A model generated the notes under the pieces. The model was not told the DNA's origin. It saw only the letters and a program-made list of their open reading frames with translations, and did not search any database. Source: Epiperipatus broadwayi (taxonomy: Eukaryota; Onychophora; Udeonychophora; Euonychophora; Peripatidae). Taken from it: a DNA stretch of 64,000 bases. The stretch lies in contig JAQFVV010006200.1 in assembly GCA_028023455.1 (NCBI GenBank), positions 941,238 through 1,005,237 of the forward strand. Reading direction: 5' to 3'. The translations under genes were made by a program, and so were the position numbers. Within the stretch, counting starts at the first letter, position 1. Each line of letters starts with the position of its first letter. Positions 23,561 through 35,562 of this stretch are shown here, piece after piece.

Positions 23561-24705
23561 AAACAATTTTATATTATAATCAACTATTTGCTATCTGATT
23601 CAGCATCACACATATATGCACATACACATTTTCTTAAGATTTCATTTTACTATTAGGACTAAAAATGATCTTGTAGCATTAAATTTGTTGGGCTTGTGTC
23701 GTTGAGAAACTGCTAATCCCAGTCAATCCCATCTTGAAGTTAATGTTTTGGAGTCATAAAGAACGGCTTGAGAAAACAGCTGACACTGCTTAATTATTTA
23801 CAAATTTGTTGGGATAGAGGAGTGGAGATTTATTTATGAAGACATCGAATAAATCAAGTTAGTGCAGTGAAGTTGTAATGACAATATTAATTGACATAAT
23901 ATTTCTGTAAAGATTTCAGAAGTAGACTGAGTTTACATAACAATTATTGACTAATTAAAAATATTAAAGATAAATGACTAAATCCTACATTTTTAAAAAT
24001 AATGATGAATACTGAATGTAAAACAAAGTGATAACATGCATGCATGCCATAAAAAGTACAGATATATATTCGAATACGAACCGTTGCTAGTTATAGTGAT
24101 ATATACAATATAACTTTACAAATGTTTTTTAAGTGCTGGTGAATAAATATTATCTTTTTTTGCTCTGCTCAGTGAATTGCTGACGATGTGCTCCCTTTCT
24201 TTAGATCCTGCTGATTTATTCCAAAAAAAAAAAAAAGTTCAGATGGCGCTAAATGTCTTGACTTCGTTTAAGGAGAAGCCACAATACATCACATCACATA
24301 TATACTTCTTTACCGACTGGACATGAATGTCTAGCTAGAAAAGTTACGATAAAAAAATTAAATTGCTTGATGATTTTTTAACGAAGTAAAAAAGTTTGGA
24401 TTTAGTTCTCTGTTCAATGTTTAGAAAGGCAAATCAGTATTTGGCATCTAAAGTTTATCTCCTCTGAGAAATCCTTGACTCTCATTCTGCTACTCAGCAA
24501 TTGTGAGGGTTATTTTATTAAGTGACTTAATCACACTACATTTGACTTTGTAACACCATAAAAAGTAAGCTTTGCATAGCTACCAGTAAGACTCTTAGGT
24601 TGGACAGCTATAAAACCATTATCATATTTTCAAAATCATTGTAATTGGATTATTACTATACTGAAGCCAATGGAGTAATAATGAAAATAGATAGACTGCC
24701 TTTAA
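23561..24705. other. AT-rich stretch without gene
   Basis: No gene seen. An A-run of 14 lies at about 24223. Confidence 0.6.
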
Positions 24706-24779
24706 TGTCATTCTTTAGAAAAGTGATAGCATAGCTGCCTTCCAAGCAGCTGGTCTGGGTTCGCTTCCCGGTCAACGTA
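24706..24779 (+). pseudogene. tRNA-Gly(UCC)-like pseudogene or SINE head
   Basis: The 3' two thirds match the known tRNA-Gly(UCC) layout: GTGATAGCATAGCTGC, the anticodon arm GCCTTCCAAGC (loop containing UCC), and a T arm with CTGGGTTCGCTTCCCGG, then TCAACG for the acceptor strand. The 5' part (about 24706-24722), which should form the acceptor strand and D arm, is degenerate and does not pair with the 3' strand. It is therefore not a functional tRNA. It may be a tRNA pseudogene or the promoter head of a SINE, since AT-rich DNA follows. Confidence 0.7.
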
Positions 24780-24889
24780 TTTGACATATAAAATAATAAA
24801 AAATTAGATGGGACGTTAGTCAACATCTTTGAATAAAAGGGACCTTTATCCAACTAAAATAGTAATGGAACATACTGGAAATAAATTCT

Positions 24890-24962
24890 AAGCTAACTTT
24901 GAGATTTGAACACTTGACTTTATACGATCTAGTAAGCCTCAATATCAAGGTGCTTACCAACA
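24890..24962 (-). repeat. tRNA-like SINE fragment
   Basis: On the minus strand, TGGTAAGCACCTTGATATTG (A-box-like) is followed at tRNA-like spacing by GTGTTCAAATCTC (B-box-like). No tail or target duplication could be defined. Weak. Confidence 0.35.
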
Positions 24963-25540
24963 TTTATAAAAAAACAACAACAATAGTTTATATAAATATT
25001 TTAGTTAAGCTGAAAACTGTTTGTAATGTTGTATATATTAATAAAAGTGTGTCACTTCTAATGATTACATTTTAATCAGAATAAAAGCCTACATAGCAAT
25101 CAGAATCTTACACAATAGACACCTAACGGGGATGTCAGCAGCTGGTTTGATTTATATTTTAGAATGTCTTTAAAAATTATGCTTACACATAAATACATTA
25201 TAGTTTCATTCTAAAAAATATTAAAAATATTATCAAGCTTCTGATTCACTGTAAAAGTTTTTAATCTTTGAAGCAGTAGGGAGTTTCTTACAACGTTTAT
25301 GTAAGATGATGAAGAGATAAGTTATAAAACCTAATATTCAAAGATGATATAATAATTTATGTATTGTAAGAAAAGAGGAAAAATATTTTTTTATTAAAAA
25401 AAAGAGAGTATAACAGCATTCATATTTTTTATTTACTTCTAGCAATTATTCAAAGGCAACAGTAATATTATATATAGTCAAAATAAGAGTCATAGATCAC
25501 ATGACCATATTCTCTTAAGCTTGCAAGTTATAAACAGTGA
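24963..25540. other. AT-rich stretch without gene
   Basis: Nothing recognisable. Confidence 0.6.
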
Positions 25541-25725
25541 GAATTGCCAGTTCCTCAACAAGCTTCATGATAAATGCTTAGCCAGAGCCAGCATTTAAAA
25601 TATCTGTCAGGAATCACCCCAAACCCTTGACCATGGTTTCGTGCTTTGGCACTTCTCAGAGAGGTGCCAGGATAGGTTCAGACACTAGATCTAAAAATAC
25701 CAACCCAAAGCCAAGCACTTGTGTG
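25541..25725 (-). repeat. GC-richer repeat-like segment with ribozyme-like core
   Basis: A locally GC-richer segment with sharp contrast to both flanks. It holds the hammerhead-like motif at 25622-25665 (minus) and shares AGATCTAGTGTC with 44715-44730. I see no second arm here. It is probably a solo arm of another PLE or retrozyme-like family. Confidence 0.45.
25622..25665 (-). ncRNA. Degenerate hammerhead ribozyme-like motif
   Basis: On the minus strand, stem II is a perfect GTGC-CAAA-GCAC, followed directly by GAAA. Stem III is ACC-AT-GGT, with a GUC-type cleavage triplet at its end. The upstream core reads CTGAGAA where CUGANGA is required, so one base of the core is lost and activity is not expected. 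Stem I (CCTCT with AAGGG) pairs imperfectly. Confidence 0.45.
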
Positions 25726-28619
25726 TGTGTATACAATCATAAATATGACACATCTGTGATCTACTGAAATATGAAGACTAACCAGTTTCATAATTAAGCC
25801 ATTACTTATCAGCTGCTATATGGCATCCACCATTATTGCTTCATAACCTTAATAGAACCAAGATTTTATATTTTAAATAGTATCATTATGAAGAATGACA
25901 ACATATTATTATTGAAAGGCAATTATAAAAAATTTTGTTACTAACTGTCAACTATGAGACATTTTATAAACATGGTCCTATCCCCCTTGCTATTATTAAA
26001 TAACATCTTTTAAAAAGCACAGCAAGAATATTTGTGTTGAATATAGATATTAAGTGGTGAAATAAAAAATCATTTCTGAACATTTTCTGCCAACAAAAAT
26101 AATCAACATAAATTAGAAATGTAGTTCCTGAAGAAAATACTTCTATTAAAACATTTAGTGCATTTGCAATGCTTTAATTTAAATAATTACACACATAAAG
26201 TGTAGTGAAGCATAGATTTCCAATCACAATTGTAAGAATCAGATACTATATAATGAAGAGTATGCTAATTCTTAGCAATTATGAAGTAAAGTTTTATTTA
26301 ATTCATCACCACTAGATGGCAGTAAAAACGATCAAATTGATTTGTATAAATGATTTAATATTATATTATATGATTTGTCGTTAGTTAGCCTTTTTCATGA
26401 TAGAGGATATTCTTTTATATTTATCTTTTGTCTTAATAATCTATAGTTTTAAACACAGACGCAGCTGTTTGTCTAGATAACTATATATATATGTCTAAAA
26501 TTAATCTATAAACAGCTTACTTTAATTATGTATTGTTAATTTAAAAATGCAGAAAATATTGATATAATAATATTGATTATATAACCTTGAAAAAGTGGCA
26601 CAATACATTAATCTAATTTGTATAAATACTTTAGCAATAAGAATAATAGAAATCTAAAAGACAATAAATATGCTTGATCAATATAAAAGAATGTCATTCA
26701 CATTGGGTTTTATATTTTATTTAATACATCTTAAAATATGGATGCTAAACAAATCAATTTCAATGAATTTATGGTGAGGTATTTAATCCAATAAAAATTT
26801 CCAGATAAGCAACTATCAGAATATTGCCACCCATCAGAATATTTTTCGATATCCCAACCAAATTTAAAAGGATTAATACTGTGACTTATAAAAAAAAATA
26901 GGGTATAGTCATTGAACAGTCAAATGCTGAAGTCAGTTATTGCCAAAATCCATTGATAAAGTCATATAATCTCCTGCTGTATAGAATATTGGTTTGTCAA
27001 TGATTACAAATTGATTCTAGCACAATTTCTTCTCTTTGATTTGTATTCTTTAAATTTATGGCTTTAGTTTCTTGCTGTTTCTTATTCAGTTTCTCCTATC
27101 TTCACTCTTCACTTGCATGCTTTTATTTTCAGTGTTATAAATCCTAGAAGATCTAACAGTTATGAAACTTTCATGCCATTCATCACAATCCTGTACTAAC
27201 TTTGATTGTGGAATTATGTATATAGGTAACGACATTTCCATTCTTTAATTGCACACACAATTATTCTAAATCCAATTTTGTCTTTTCCTCTTTTTTCACA
27301 TCTTTGGCATTAATAGAGAAATGACAAGGTTTATGATTGTGTACAATGACTAAGAAATCTTGACGGAACCAGATTTGAGAAGAATTTTCAATTTGCAAGT
27401 AATTATGTTATAGAGACCAAGGCTTTATAGAGATCTGCTTATTTTAAAACTGGAAGAATTTAAATATAGTGATCTAAAAATAGCCTCACAATTTTTAAAT
27501 AAATATTGTCCAACAAAGTGGTAGAAATAATTGTAAATTCAGTAATAGTAAGGGTCATAATAAAAGATGAGCATTTTCTTACTGTTTCAAGAGCTAAATA
27601 GGGAACAATATGTCATAGACATGAAACTTTCAAGAATGATGATTAATATAATTTATCTTAATTAAACTAATTTTCCATAGAATAGAAGATTAATTAAACA
27701 AGTAGATGGCTACAGGTTTTTTTGAAAGGGCAGAATATCATGTGACAAAAAACATACAATGTTGGATTTGTTGTGAGATTTAACCTAATATATTTTATTC
27801 ATGGAGTTTTTTTTAATATTCCAAACAGACTGAAAATGAGTATTGGACAGTCAAAACTGTTAGCTATATTTGAAAGTGTGAAAAAATGAAGCATTGTATT
27901 TGCATGGTATAAAATACATAGAAAAATGTTTTTATTAGTACAATGGTACCTGTGGTCATTTTACTACAACATTATGTTCTACCATTATCCATTATATTAA
28001 AAAAGTTCAAAGAAAAAAAAAAGGTTTTATTTAATTTTTATTGGATAGTGAAATTACTTCAGAGAGCGAATTTTTCTTTTTGGAGATTTGATACAATATT
28101 GGTAAGAAAATTAACCTATGTTCCAAAGTAAATTCAATTAATGGTATCAGCTCCATTACCTACTGCTAATAAATTTTATGCATTAACTATAATGAATATT
28201 TTATTTAGAAAAAAATTTCTATAAAAGAATTCAGTTACACCAACACTCAAAATAACAAAAGCATCTTATAGACTATATTAGAGTAAGAATGTGAAAGAAG
28301 TTTCCATTAGATAAGCAATCAGAGAGCAGATTGTCAGACAGATCATAGATTAATAACATTAAATTAATAGTTGCATTAAAAATAAATCCTATTTCAAAAA
28401 GAATAGTGAAACTTTGTGGTCTCACTTCAGAACTGGTCAGTAATTAATTGAATTTTCCAACATTATGTTACTATGATAACAAATTCTATTAAAAATTGTG
28501 TTATGGAGATGAATTTAAATTTATTCTTGAGTTCAATAAAATGATTTTATTATAACTGAATAAAAAAGAAACAAAACATTTTCTTCTTGGAAAGATAATA
28601 AATTGAATATGGAGCTTTG
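25726..28619. other. AT-rich stretch without gene
   Basis: Several open frames of about 60 codons have no family signature. No palindrome or repeat of the named families is present. Confidence 0.6.
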
Positions 28620-29830
28620 CAAAAAATATAGAGATTTAAAAATATAAATTTAAGAGCTGACAAAATACTTTAAATGACGAGTAAATTAAAATTGCAAAGA
28701 TAATACAGCGTTTGCTAATTGTGATCATTTTAGATGTTTTAAGACATGTTGGAAGTAACATATGAAACTGACAAATTATATCATAGTCATACTATATTGG
28801 TAGACAACACTGTTTTACATAAGAATGGTAATATTTTGAATAGAATAAAAGGATATTTTGATCATCTGTTAATTAATGCGATGAGAAATAAGACGATTTT
28901 TAATGATATATTTTTACTACTTAGTATTCATTTAGATTTTAAAAAATGATATCTAGATTAATGAAATTAAAAGAGATCTTTGTGAGTTTACAGGTCCTGA
29001 TATGATATCTAGAAAATATTTAAAATATTGTGATGATATATCAACTTCACATCTATTGTGATTTCTTTTAGGAATATATGGGCTTGTGAAGTTGTGACAC
29101 CAGATCTTATCATTGCTTCTATTGTACCCATATACAAAACAAAGGATTAGAAAAGATTGTAATAATTATCATGGAATATTAATGTTATCGCTATAACCAA
29201 GATACTTTCACAAATTTTGTTAAATAGATTAATTTCCATAATAGACAAATAGTAGAAACACTGCAGACACACATTTCTAAGAAAGAAAGATGTAATATGC
29301 ATATATCTTTTATTTATTTGGTAAAGAGATTTGGCTCAAATGATATGGTTTGGCATAGATTGATTATGCATTAAAAATTAATCTTATTTTATAAACTTCT
29401 TCATGAAGAAGTGAAAGTAAAAAGTTATTACTAAGAATAGAATGTCTTATGTAATTCAGAATCAGAAATGGTGCTAAACATGGGTATGGATTAACTTCAA
29501 CTTTGTAATTTAATTTAGTGATGTTATATTGTAACAATTGTATGTGGTTTAATTAATTATCTAGATGTGATACACATCTATTGGTAACATTTTTAATTTT
29601 AACACATTAAAAGCAAAAACAAAAACTCCATATTTGACTTCTAGATTTACAATACACTGATGGATGTGATATCTTTAGAAAGTAATCTACAAAATTTTGC
29701 TCCTGCTTTCAGTATCATGAATAAAGGCTTTTGTTTAAGAATTAATATTCAAATTTTAAATTCCTTTATTAATCAGTGATGGGGAAAAAAATCTTCAATA
29801 AGTTTTAGAGAGAATAGTACTGTCTACCTA
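28620..29830 (+). pseudogene. Non-LTR retrotransposon (LINE) reverse transcriptase remnant
   Basis: The translation begins upstream of the RT domain: ILVDNTVLHKNGNILNRIKG, then YFDHLLIN, resembles the linker leading to RT in many metazoan LINEs. Next come EFTGPDMIS (from a PGPDGI-like motif) and VPIYKTKD. CNNYHGI then matches the C-x-N-Y-R-G-I motif. Further on, QYTDGCDI at 29651-29674 corresponds to the catalytic QYADD box, followed by ESNLQNFAPAF. Stops and frameshifts are frequent. The clade differs from the RTE-like copies in this window, and I would not assign it further. Confidence 0.65.
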
Positions 29831-30069
29831 AAAATGTCAGTAAATTTAAAGATAGTGCTACTTTTGGATATTAAAAGGCTGAATGAACTACAAGTTAAAA
29901 AAATAAGGTTTTTAATCGTTATGGAATAATTACAATTATTATGTTTTTCCAATTGGTTGCATAAAAGTGAGGTTCTAGCAAAATTTTTTTTTAAGAATAT
30001 TCTATAACCATTTAATAAAATCAACAATCATTTCACCATGTTTTTTTTTTTATAAATATTGTCCATTAA

Positions 30070-30415
30070 TAAACTAAAAATTACAAAGCAATAAATTCTT
30101 TAACAAACTTTTTCTTTTCAAATATTGTTTTTTTTTTTTAAATTTTATGAAACATTTTATTATATTTCAGTTTACCTCCACCATTTCACCCATATTATAT
30201 AGTCATTGTCAAGGATTGTTCATTCTTCTTGCTTACTTTCTTATGTGTCATATATAAAAAAGTAAGCAAGAATAACAAACAGTCCTTGACAATGATCATA
30301 TAATATGGTCGAAATGTTGGAGGAAAACTGAAGTATGAAAAAATGATTTGTAAAATTAAAAATAACAAGATTTGAAAGAAAAAGTTTGTTAAAGAATTTG
30401 TTTTGTGATTTTTAA
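30070..30415. mobile_element. Palindromic element with GGTCGAAATGTTGG motif
   Basis: Arms of about 165-180 bp are inverted copies around an 8-bp centre near 30250. AAGTAAGCAAGAA and its complement flank the centre, and AGTCCTTGACAATGATCATA lies further out. The outer ends read AAAAATTACAAAGCAATAAA and TTTGTTTTGTGATTTTTAA. Each arm has a GACAATGATCATATAATATG hairpin followed by GTCGAAATGTTGG. This resembles the ribozyme-type hairpin-plus-GAAA layout of the other families but lacks CUGANGA. Confidence 0.7.
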
Positions 30416-30469
30416 TATTCTACAAACTCTAAGACTATATCAGTATTATAGTACCATTTAATTTAGAAT

Positions 30470-30900
30470 TAAAGATTTGTAATTTTGCAGACAATATTGT
30501 TTTATCTTGTGCTACTATATATATATATATACGCTGTATGCACAGATAATGAAGCTAGTAAATATATATCATTAGATGCAAGATAAATATAAGAATATTG
30601 ATTTATTTTAGCTAAGCGCTTTCAAGAGACTTCTTGCTCTCATACTCATAGCTACTGTTCTTGTGTTGTAGTTTCATATACTTGAGAAAAAAAAATAATG
30701 ATTTATCTTTAATTAGCAAAGAGTTAGCTTTTAATTGTTTATGTATTAATCTGAATAAAACAAAAGTGATACATTTTTCTTATAAATTTGTTGTATATTC
30801 TCTTGACATCACTATTCATAATAATTATTTTTTACTTGTGCTAACATTCCATTTGTTAATAATTATTATTTAAGTATATTTGTTGATTCTAGATTATTCT
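30470..30900 (+). pseudogene. LINE reverse transcriptase fragment around the FADD box
   Basis: FADNIVLSCA at 30485-30514 matches the FADDIVL catalytic box of LINE reverse transcriptases with one catalytic Asp changed to Asn. After an interruption that includes a (TA)n and a GCGCTTTCAAGAGACTTC segment, the reading continues as NNDLSLISKELAFNCLCINL, then NKTKVIHFSYK. That is the usual helix and N-x-x-K-T-K-V segment following the catalytic box. Broken and short. Confidence 0.5.
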
Positions 30901-32333
30901 GATAAAAATCATGCTAATATTCTTTCTTTTTGTTTGTATAACTATTTATGTTTTTACCTTGATCCCTTTATTACTATTTCTTGTTATCAAAGCTTATTAT
31001 ATAATAATATTTATTTTTTGGATGAGCTGTTCTAGTTTTGCAGTGGCTACTTTACTTTTTTTATAGACTTATACAATACACATTTTTATTAAATCTCATG
31101 CCACATCTGTTATATATATTTATGGGATTCATAATATGCTAGATGTTGCTCATTTATAAAAGTATTGAACAAACCTTGATATATATTGTAGAATATTTCC
31201 TTTAGATTTTATATTTCTATTAAGAATGCGCAATTACCTATTAACTATCAATTAAATATATCAAATTTTCTCAACTTCCACTTGAGAGCAGTTTAGTTAT
31301 AATAGTTCCAAATTACCTAATATGCAAATTACCTAATATGTTAATGCAAGAATGTTATTTGAATATACCTGTAACTAATATCAGTTATTTAACCTTTAAA
31401 AATATTAACACTATCGGTTGTATTATAGTGAATAATACTTTATGTTGCTTTTTTATACTTTATCTGTTATATTTTAAACGCTACATACAAGATTTTTTTA
31501 TATACAGAGTTTTTGTTACTGTATTATTTATTGAATAAATAAATAAATAATAATTTTAAAAAATGTTTTGTTGAAATTGTTAGATGAGATATTATTGAAT
31601 GTACTATTGTAAAGGCATATATATATATTCATTGGATAAACTCTGAAATGAAAGAACAGTAATAATTTATGATGAACTTTAGTATAGTTCTACAAAAGAG
31701 CCCCCCCCCCTTGAGATTACTTCAAAAAAAATTCTAACTAAAGACAAAATTGATTGATTTCATTGTAGAAGTTAGTGATGAAAGCAGAATACAATAAAAT
31801 TCTAAAATTACACAAGATATTGTTTTTCAAAAAATAATCCTCATTGCATAAAAGATTAAAAAAAGAGAAATTACCAAAAGACAAGCATCTAAATCATGGA
31901 ATCATATTTGTGTCTCAAAACTGATTGGATAATTTTCCATAAAAAGAATCTTTAATTTTTTGTTCCTAGTTTTTTTCTAGAGTTCTAATATCCATAATTT
32001 ATTGCAAGTATCTAATGAATTAATTACCAAACAGTGGTATGTGAGATATCTGATTATTTTCTGGGCTCAATTGACAATAAATGTTATGATTAAAGTTTTT
32101 CTAAAACTCAATAAGAAACTTCTATTTTAATTAGGAAGCTTTTCTTTTCTGTCTTTGAGAATGTGACCATAGTTGCTGCAATGCAATGAAAAATATAGAT
32201 TATGGCCACAAAAACCAGTCAGACCTGTGTTTTTGCACATGATGAATGCCTTGATTTGTTGTGATTTAACTACAAAACATTGACAAGTTATTAAAAATAT
32301 AAAAATTGCAAAGAAAAATTTAAGCCATATTAA
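30901..32333. other. AT-rich stretch without clear gene
   Basis: Possible further decay of the LINE upstream, but no motif I can defend. A C-run of 10 lies at 31701-31710. Confidence 0.55.
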
Positions 32334-33110
32334 TACATCATCATCATCAATCATTATCAATCCACTGCAGGATGAAGGTCTCTCCAAGTTCAATCCATCT
32401 TCTCTGATCTTTAGATTCTCTTCTCCACACCACCCCTGCACACTTCATTATTTCATCCATCCACCTCACATGTGGTCTCTTTATGGGTCTTTTACAATAT
32501 CTTGGAATCCAGTTTAAGATTTCAATTCTCCATCTATTATCATCTCTTCTAGCAATATGTCTAGCCCAACTCCAGTCTTTTAATTTTTTCAATGAGGTCA
32601 GTAACACCTCATATATTGCATTTTCAATATCTTCTTGTTACTCCTAACATTCATCTCTCCATACTTCTTTGAGTTGTTTGAAGTCTCTGTATTACTCTTC
32701 TATTAAGTGTCCAACTCTCAGATCCATAAGTTAGAACTGGTAAAACACATTTATTAAAAACCTTCCTTTTTAAACACATAGGCATATTTCCTTTTAGTAT
32801 CAAGTTAGTTCTAGCAAAAGCACTCCAACTAAATTTAATTGTATGATTAATTTCATCCATTATGTTTCCATCTGTATTAATAATCTGACCAAGCCATTTA
32901 TAACTGTTAACTTCTTCTAATTCATTATAATCAATCTTTATTTTCATATTTTGAGAAAATCCATTGAATATTACTTTAGTCTTTTTAACATTTATCTTTA
33001 GTCCTACTTTCCTACTTCCATCTGATAACTCCTGCAACATTTCCTGCAGCTCTAAAGCATTATTTGAAAAAAACAATTACATCATTTGCTAAGTGTAACA
33101 CTCATCACAA
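32334..33110 (-). pseudogene. RTE-like LINE, 3' part of reverse transcriptase (copy 2)
   Basis: The best-preserved RTE-like copy here. The minus-strand frame 33076-32651 reads through NALELQEMLQELSDGSRKVG, then LKINVKKTKVIFN, SYKWLGQIINTDGNIMDEI, MCLKRKVFNKCVLPVLTYG, SESWTLNRR and QRSMER. A second frame, 32607-32347, gives WSWARHIARRDDNRWRIEIL, then W-PRYCKRPIKRPHVRWMDEI and FILQWIDND. The catalytic box just upstream is decayed (HLANDVIVF near 33070-33100). A small deletion with frameshift separates the two frames (32608-32650). It ends with (GAT)n at 32334-32346. It is truncated 5' of the catalytic box. Confidence 0.85.
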
Positions 33111-33409
33111 AGATGAAATATATTCAGAAAATAAAGATCTATATAATTTGAAATATAAAAAAATCAATAAAAAAGTCTTTTAATTATAAAAGCAATTTTC
33201 CCAAAGTAAGTAATGAATTGCAGAGATATTTGTTAAAATAAGCTTAATAATAGTAAGAATTTTGAACAGTCAAAACAAAACTGACAATTAAAACTATGGA
33301 TGAAATTAATATTGGTAAAACAAAAAAAGACAGAATACCAATTGAATATTTATATTTTATAAAGATGTTACAGCAATAGATTGATGGAAGCAAAGCTTAA
33401 TACAAGTAC
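33111..33409. other. AT-rich spacer
   Basis: Nothing recognisable. Confidence 0.5.
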
Positions 33410-33499
33410 ATTCTATGAATTTTTATATTGGACTATTTCCATCATCTAATATGTGTGTTGAATGTCTTTAGAAAAGTTTAATTTTAGTTAAATATTCCA

Positions 33500-33739
33500 G
33501 ATGTGTCTAAGGTAGCAGACCATGTATGGACCAATGAACATAAGTTCGATTGGGAAAATACAAAAATATTGGATAAAGAAGAAAAGATACAAAGAAGAAA
33601 ATTTAAAGAAGCTGCTCACATGACAATGGCAAAAAATCCCATAAGCCAACCTAGTGTGACTATACATAATGTATGGAAACCACTAATCAACTTTGCTCTG
33701 AGGAAAAAGTGGAAAAATCAGGAGGAACCTCATAGATAA
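33500..33739 (+). pseudogene. Penelope-like element GIY-YIG endonuclease C-terminal fragment
   Basis: The uninterrupted frame reads SKVADHVWTNEHKFDWENTK, then ILDKEEKIQRRKFKEAAHM, and ends about 35 codons later in KKWKNQEEPHR. The V-A-D-H-x-W-x-x-x-H-x-F-D-W then I-L-D-x-E then R-x-x-K-E-A pattern is typical of the C-terminal half of the GIY-YIG domain in Penelope-like elements. The GIY and YIG strands and the whole reverse transcriptase are absent. The 5' boundary is the inverted family B arm, so the coding part is truncated at the arm junction. It is open for 79 codons, so it is not very old. Confidence 0.7.
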
Positions 33740-33768
33740 GTATATGAAATTACTACATACTGTAGCCT

Positions 33769-33848
33769 TTGGCAGGATGGCTCAGTTGGTTAGAGTGTTA
33801 CCTTAAATTTCAATAATCAAAAATCTAAGGACCCCGGTTCAATTCCCA
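33769..33848 (+). repeat. tRNA-like head inside family B
   Basis: GGATGGCTCAGTTGGTTAGA matches an A box (TGGCTCAGTTGG), and CCCGGTTCAATTCCC matches a B box. The spacing is tRNA-like with an enlarged anticodon region. It could drive polymerase III transcription. The acceptor strands do not pair, so it is not a tRNA gene. Confidence 0.7.
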
Positions 33849-34112
33849 TGCTAATACTGTCACTGGTCAGGCCAGCAACACCTGAAGAAGAGGGGAGAAA
33901 AATACCTCTTGAAACATTGTGCATATACTAACCTGTTTGCTGTGATATTATTAACATTTGTTTGCTGTGCTATTACTAACAGTTGAATGCATTTGGAATA
34001 TTTAACTAAAATTAAACTTTTCTAAAGACATTCAACACACATATTAGATGATGGAAATAGTCCAATATAAAAATACAGCTAGAACACCATCATCACAAAC
34101 CTTCAGAAAAAC

Positions 34113-35066
34113 ACATTCTATGAATGTTTAAATATCTGCTTGGAAAACAGCAAAGATAATAAATAATAAACTTCTGCAACCAATAGATAACATGTAATTA
34201 TCATGATAGTTTATAACTTGTTTTCTCTCTTATCATTATCCTTTTTAATCATTATTAATATGTAAAATGATAATATATTCAAGTATAATCGAGTTTTGTA
34301 ATCCATAGCTGCACATAACTTTTACAAACTTCCTTTTTTCTATCCATTTATATTACACATGGTTTCATTTTAAGTCCCTTAAGTCTGTTAAGACTAATTT
34401 TAAGACCTCATTTGTCTGTCTATTATCATCTGTCAATATTTCTTATTCAGCTTCTTAATTGTTTCAATGATGTTTTGACTTTAATACCTCTAAATTAATA
34501 CTAACATCTTCAAGATTTGCTGCATTAACTGCAATCTCTGCAGTGCTTTTCTATTAAGCACTCAAGTAAAATTTATATACATGTATAAGTATTTCTGAAA
34601 CATATTTGTTTAAAAATATCTCTTAACATGATTTACTTATATCCATAAATATGCTGAGATGCCTCACAAATTTTAATAAGCGTTTTGCATCTTGGGTGAA
34701 AGTCTATGTAATTGTCCAAATGGAGACTTAATTTATTTTCTTTTTCCTTTTCTTGTTTGTAAATAAATCCAGAAATACGTAGTTCTATACCTAGACATTA
34801 TTATCACTAGATTAGCAGGTTCAAAACAAATGAACATTGTATTTGGTTAAAAAATATAAAAGGATTAATTTATTTGTCATATGATCCATATGTTCATGAG
34901 TTATATGGCATTTGCCCTTGAAATCAGCTGAAAACAGCCATCTGGAAGTGATCAGACTTAGACATTTCCCCTTACTCTTTTTTTTTTTAGTTATAAATTG
35001 ATGTAAAAGTTTTTTTTCTTGTTTAAATCACAGTGTTCCAGTTCATACAACAAATAAATGTAGTTA
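34113..35066. other. AT-rich stretch without gene
   Basis: Nothing recognisable. Confidence 0.6.
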
Positions 35067-35130
35067 CAGGATACTGATGAGTACTGGTTCGGCATGAAAT
35101 GCATCTTGGCAGTTATTTGTCATTTATTGT
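35067..35130 (+). repeat. Family C fragment with hammerhead-like core
   Basis: CTGATGA (35074-35080), then a GTACTGGTTCGGCAT stem II with one mismatch and wobble pairs, then GAAA (35096-35099). It continues GCATCTTGGCAGTTATTTGT, as in family C arms. Stem I is not convincingly paired here, so activity is doubtful. Confidence 0.55.
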
Positions 35131-35432
35131 ATCTTTATTCATACCATTGAAAAAAATGTATGATGGTGTGGAAATTATTTACTACATATATATAAAATAT
35201 ATTGCACATGGGACAGAGAAATGTGAATTATTCCATGTGTGTGTTCGATTAAAAAAATCACATATATTAATCTTTAACTGAGGTTTAAAGTTTATATCTG
35301 GGCTAGAGATAATCTCTAGTTTGATAAATGATTAGTGACAATAATTACTGTATTTATCTTGAGTGGATAATGTCAATGTTGTGAGTGGAGTGAGTTTGAC
35401 ACTTGTAAACCAAAATGTATCAATAGTTACAG

Positions 35433-35551
35433 GATCTCAAGCATTGTTAGCGGAGAGGTCAGCGCAGCCACCTTGCAAGCAAGCAGTTGGTTGCAGACGG
35501 TTGTTGCGGGCTCGCCAACCAGCCGATGCTATGACATATGAGGAAGAAAAA
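35433..35551 (+). mobile_element. Short tRNA-derived SINE, second copy
   Basis: Same family as 23263-23369. Shared blocks are CAAGCATTGTTAGC, GAGAGGTCA, CCACCTTGCAAGCAAG, AGTTGGTTGCAGACGGTTG and GATGCTATGACATATG, followed by an A-rich tail. It is flanked by the 11-bp direct repeat AATAGTTACAG at 35422-35432 and 35552-35562. The B box has drifted to GGGCTCGCCAACC. Confidence 0.8.
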
Positions 35552-35562
35552 AATAGTTACAG

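Larger units (their letters stand above)
33410..34112 (+). mobile_element. Family B element enclosing a PLE endonuclease C-terminus
   Basis: An inverted arm at about 33420-33503 (TTGGACTATTTCCATCATCT, then GAATGTCTTTAGAAAAGTTT) matches in reverse the segment 33985-34075. Between them are, in order, the PLE coding fragment (33500-33739), a tRNA-like head with A and B boxes (33769-33848), CAGGCCAGCAACACCTGAAG, and the ribozyme-like hairpin (33890-33925). The arrangement shows that family B is the terminal repeat of a Penelope-like element. The coding part is read towards the longer, right-hand repeat. Confidence 0.75.

Noticed and set aside
24706-24779. Functional tRNA-Gly gene
   Set aside because: The acceptor and D-arm sequence at the 5' end is degenerate and cannot pair with the intact 3' strand.
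29824-30027. 67-codon minus-strand frame
   Set aside because: No family signature. It overlaps the decayed end of the plus-strand LINE remnant and AT-rich DNA.
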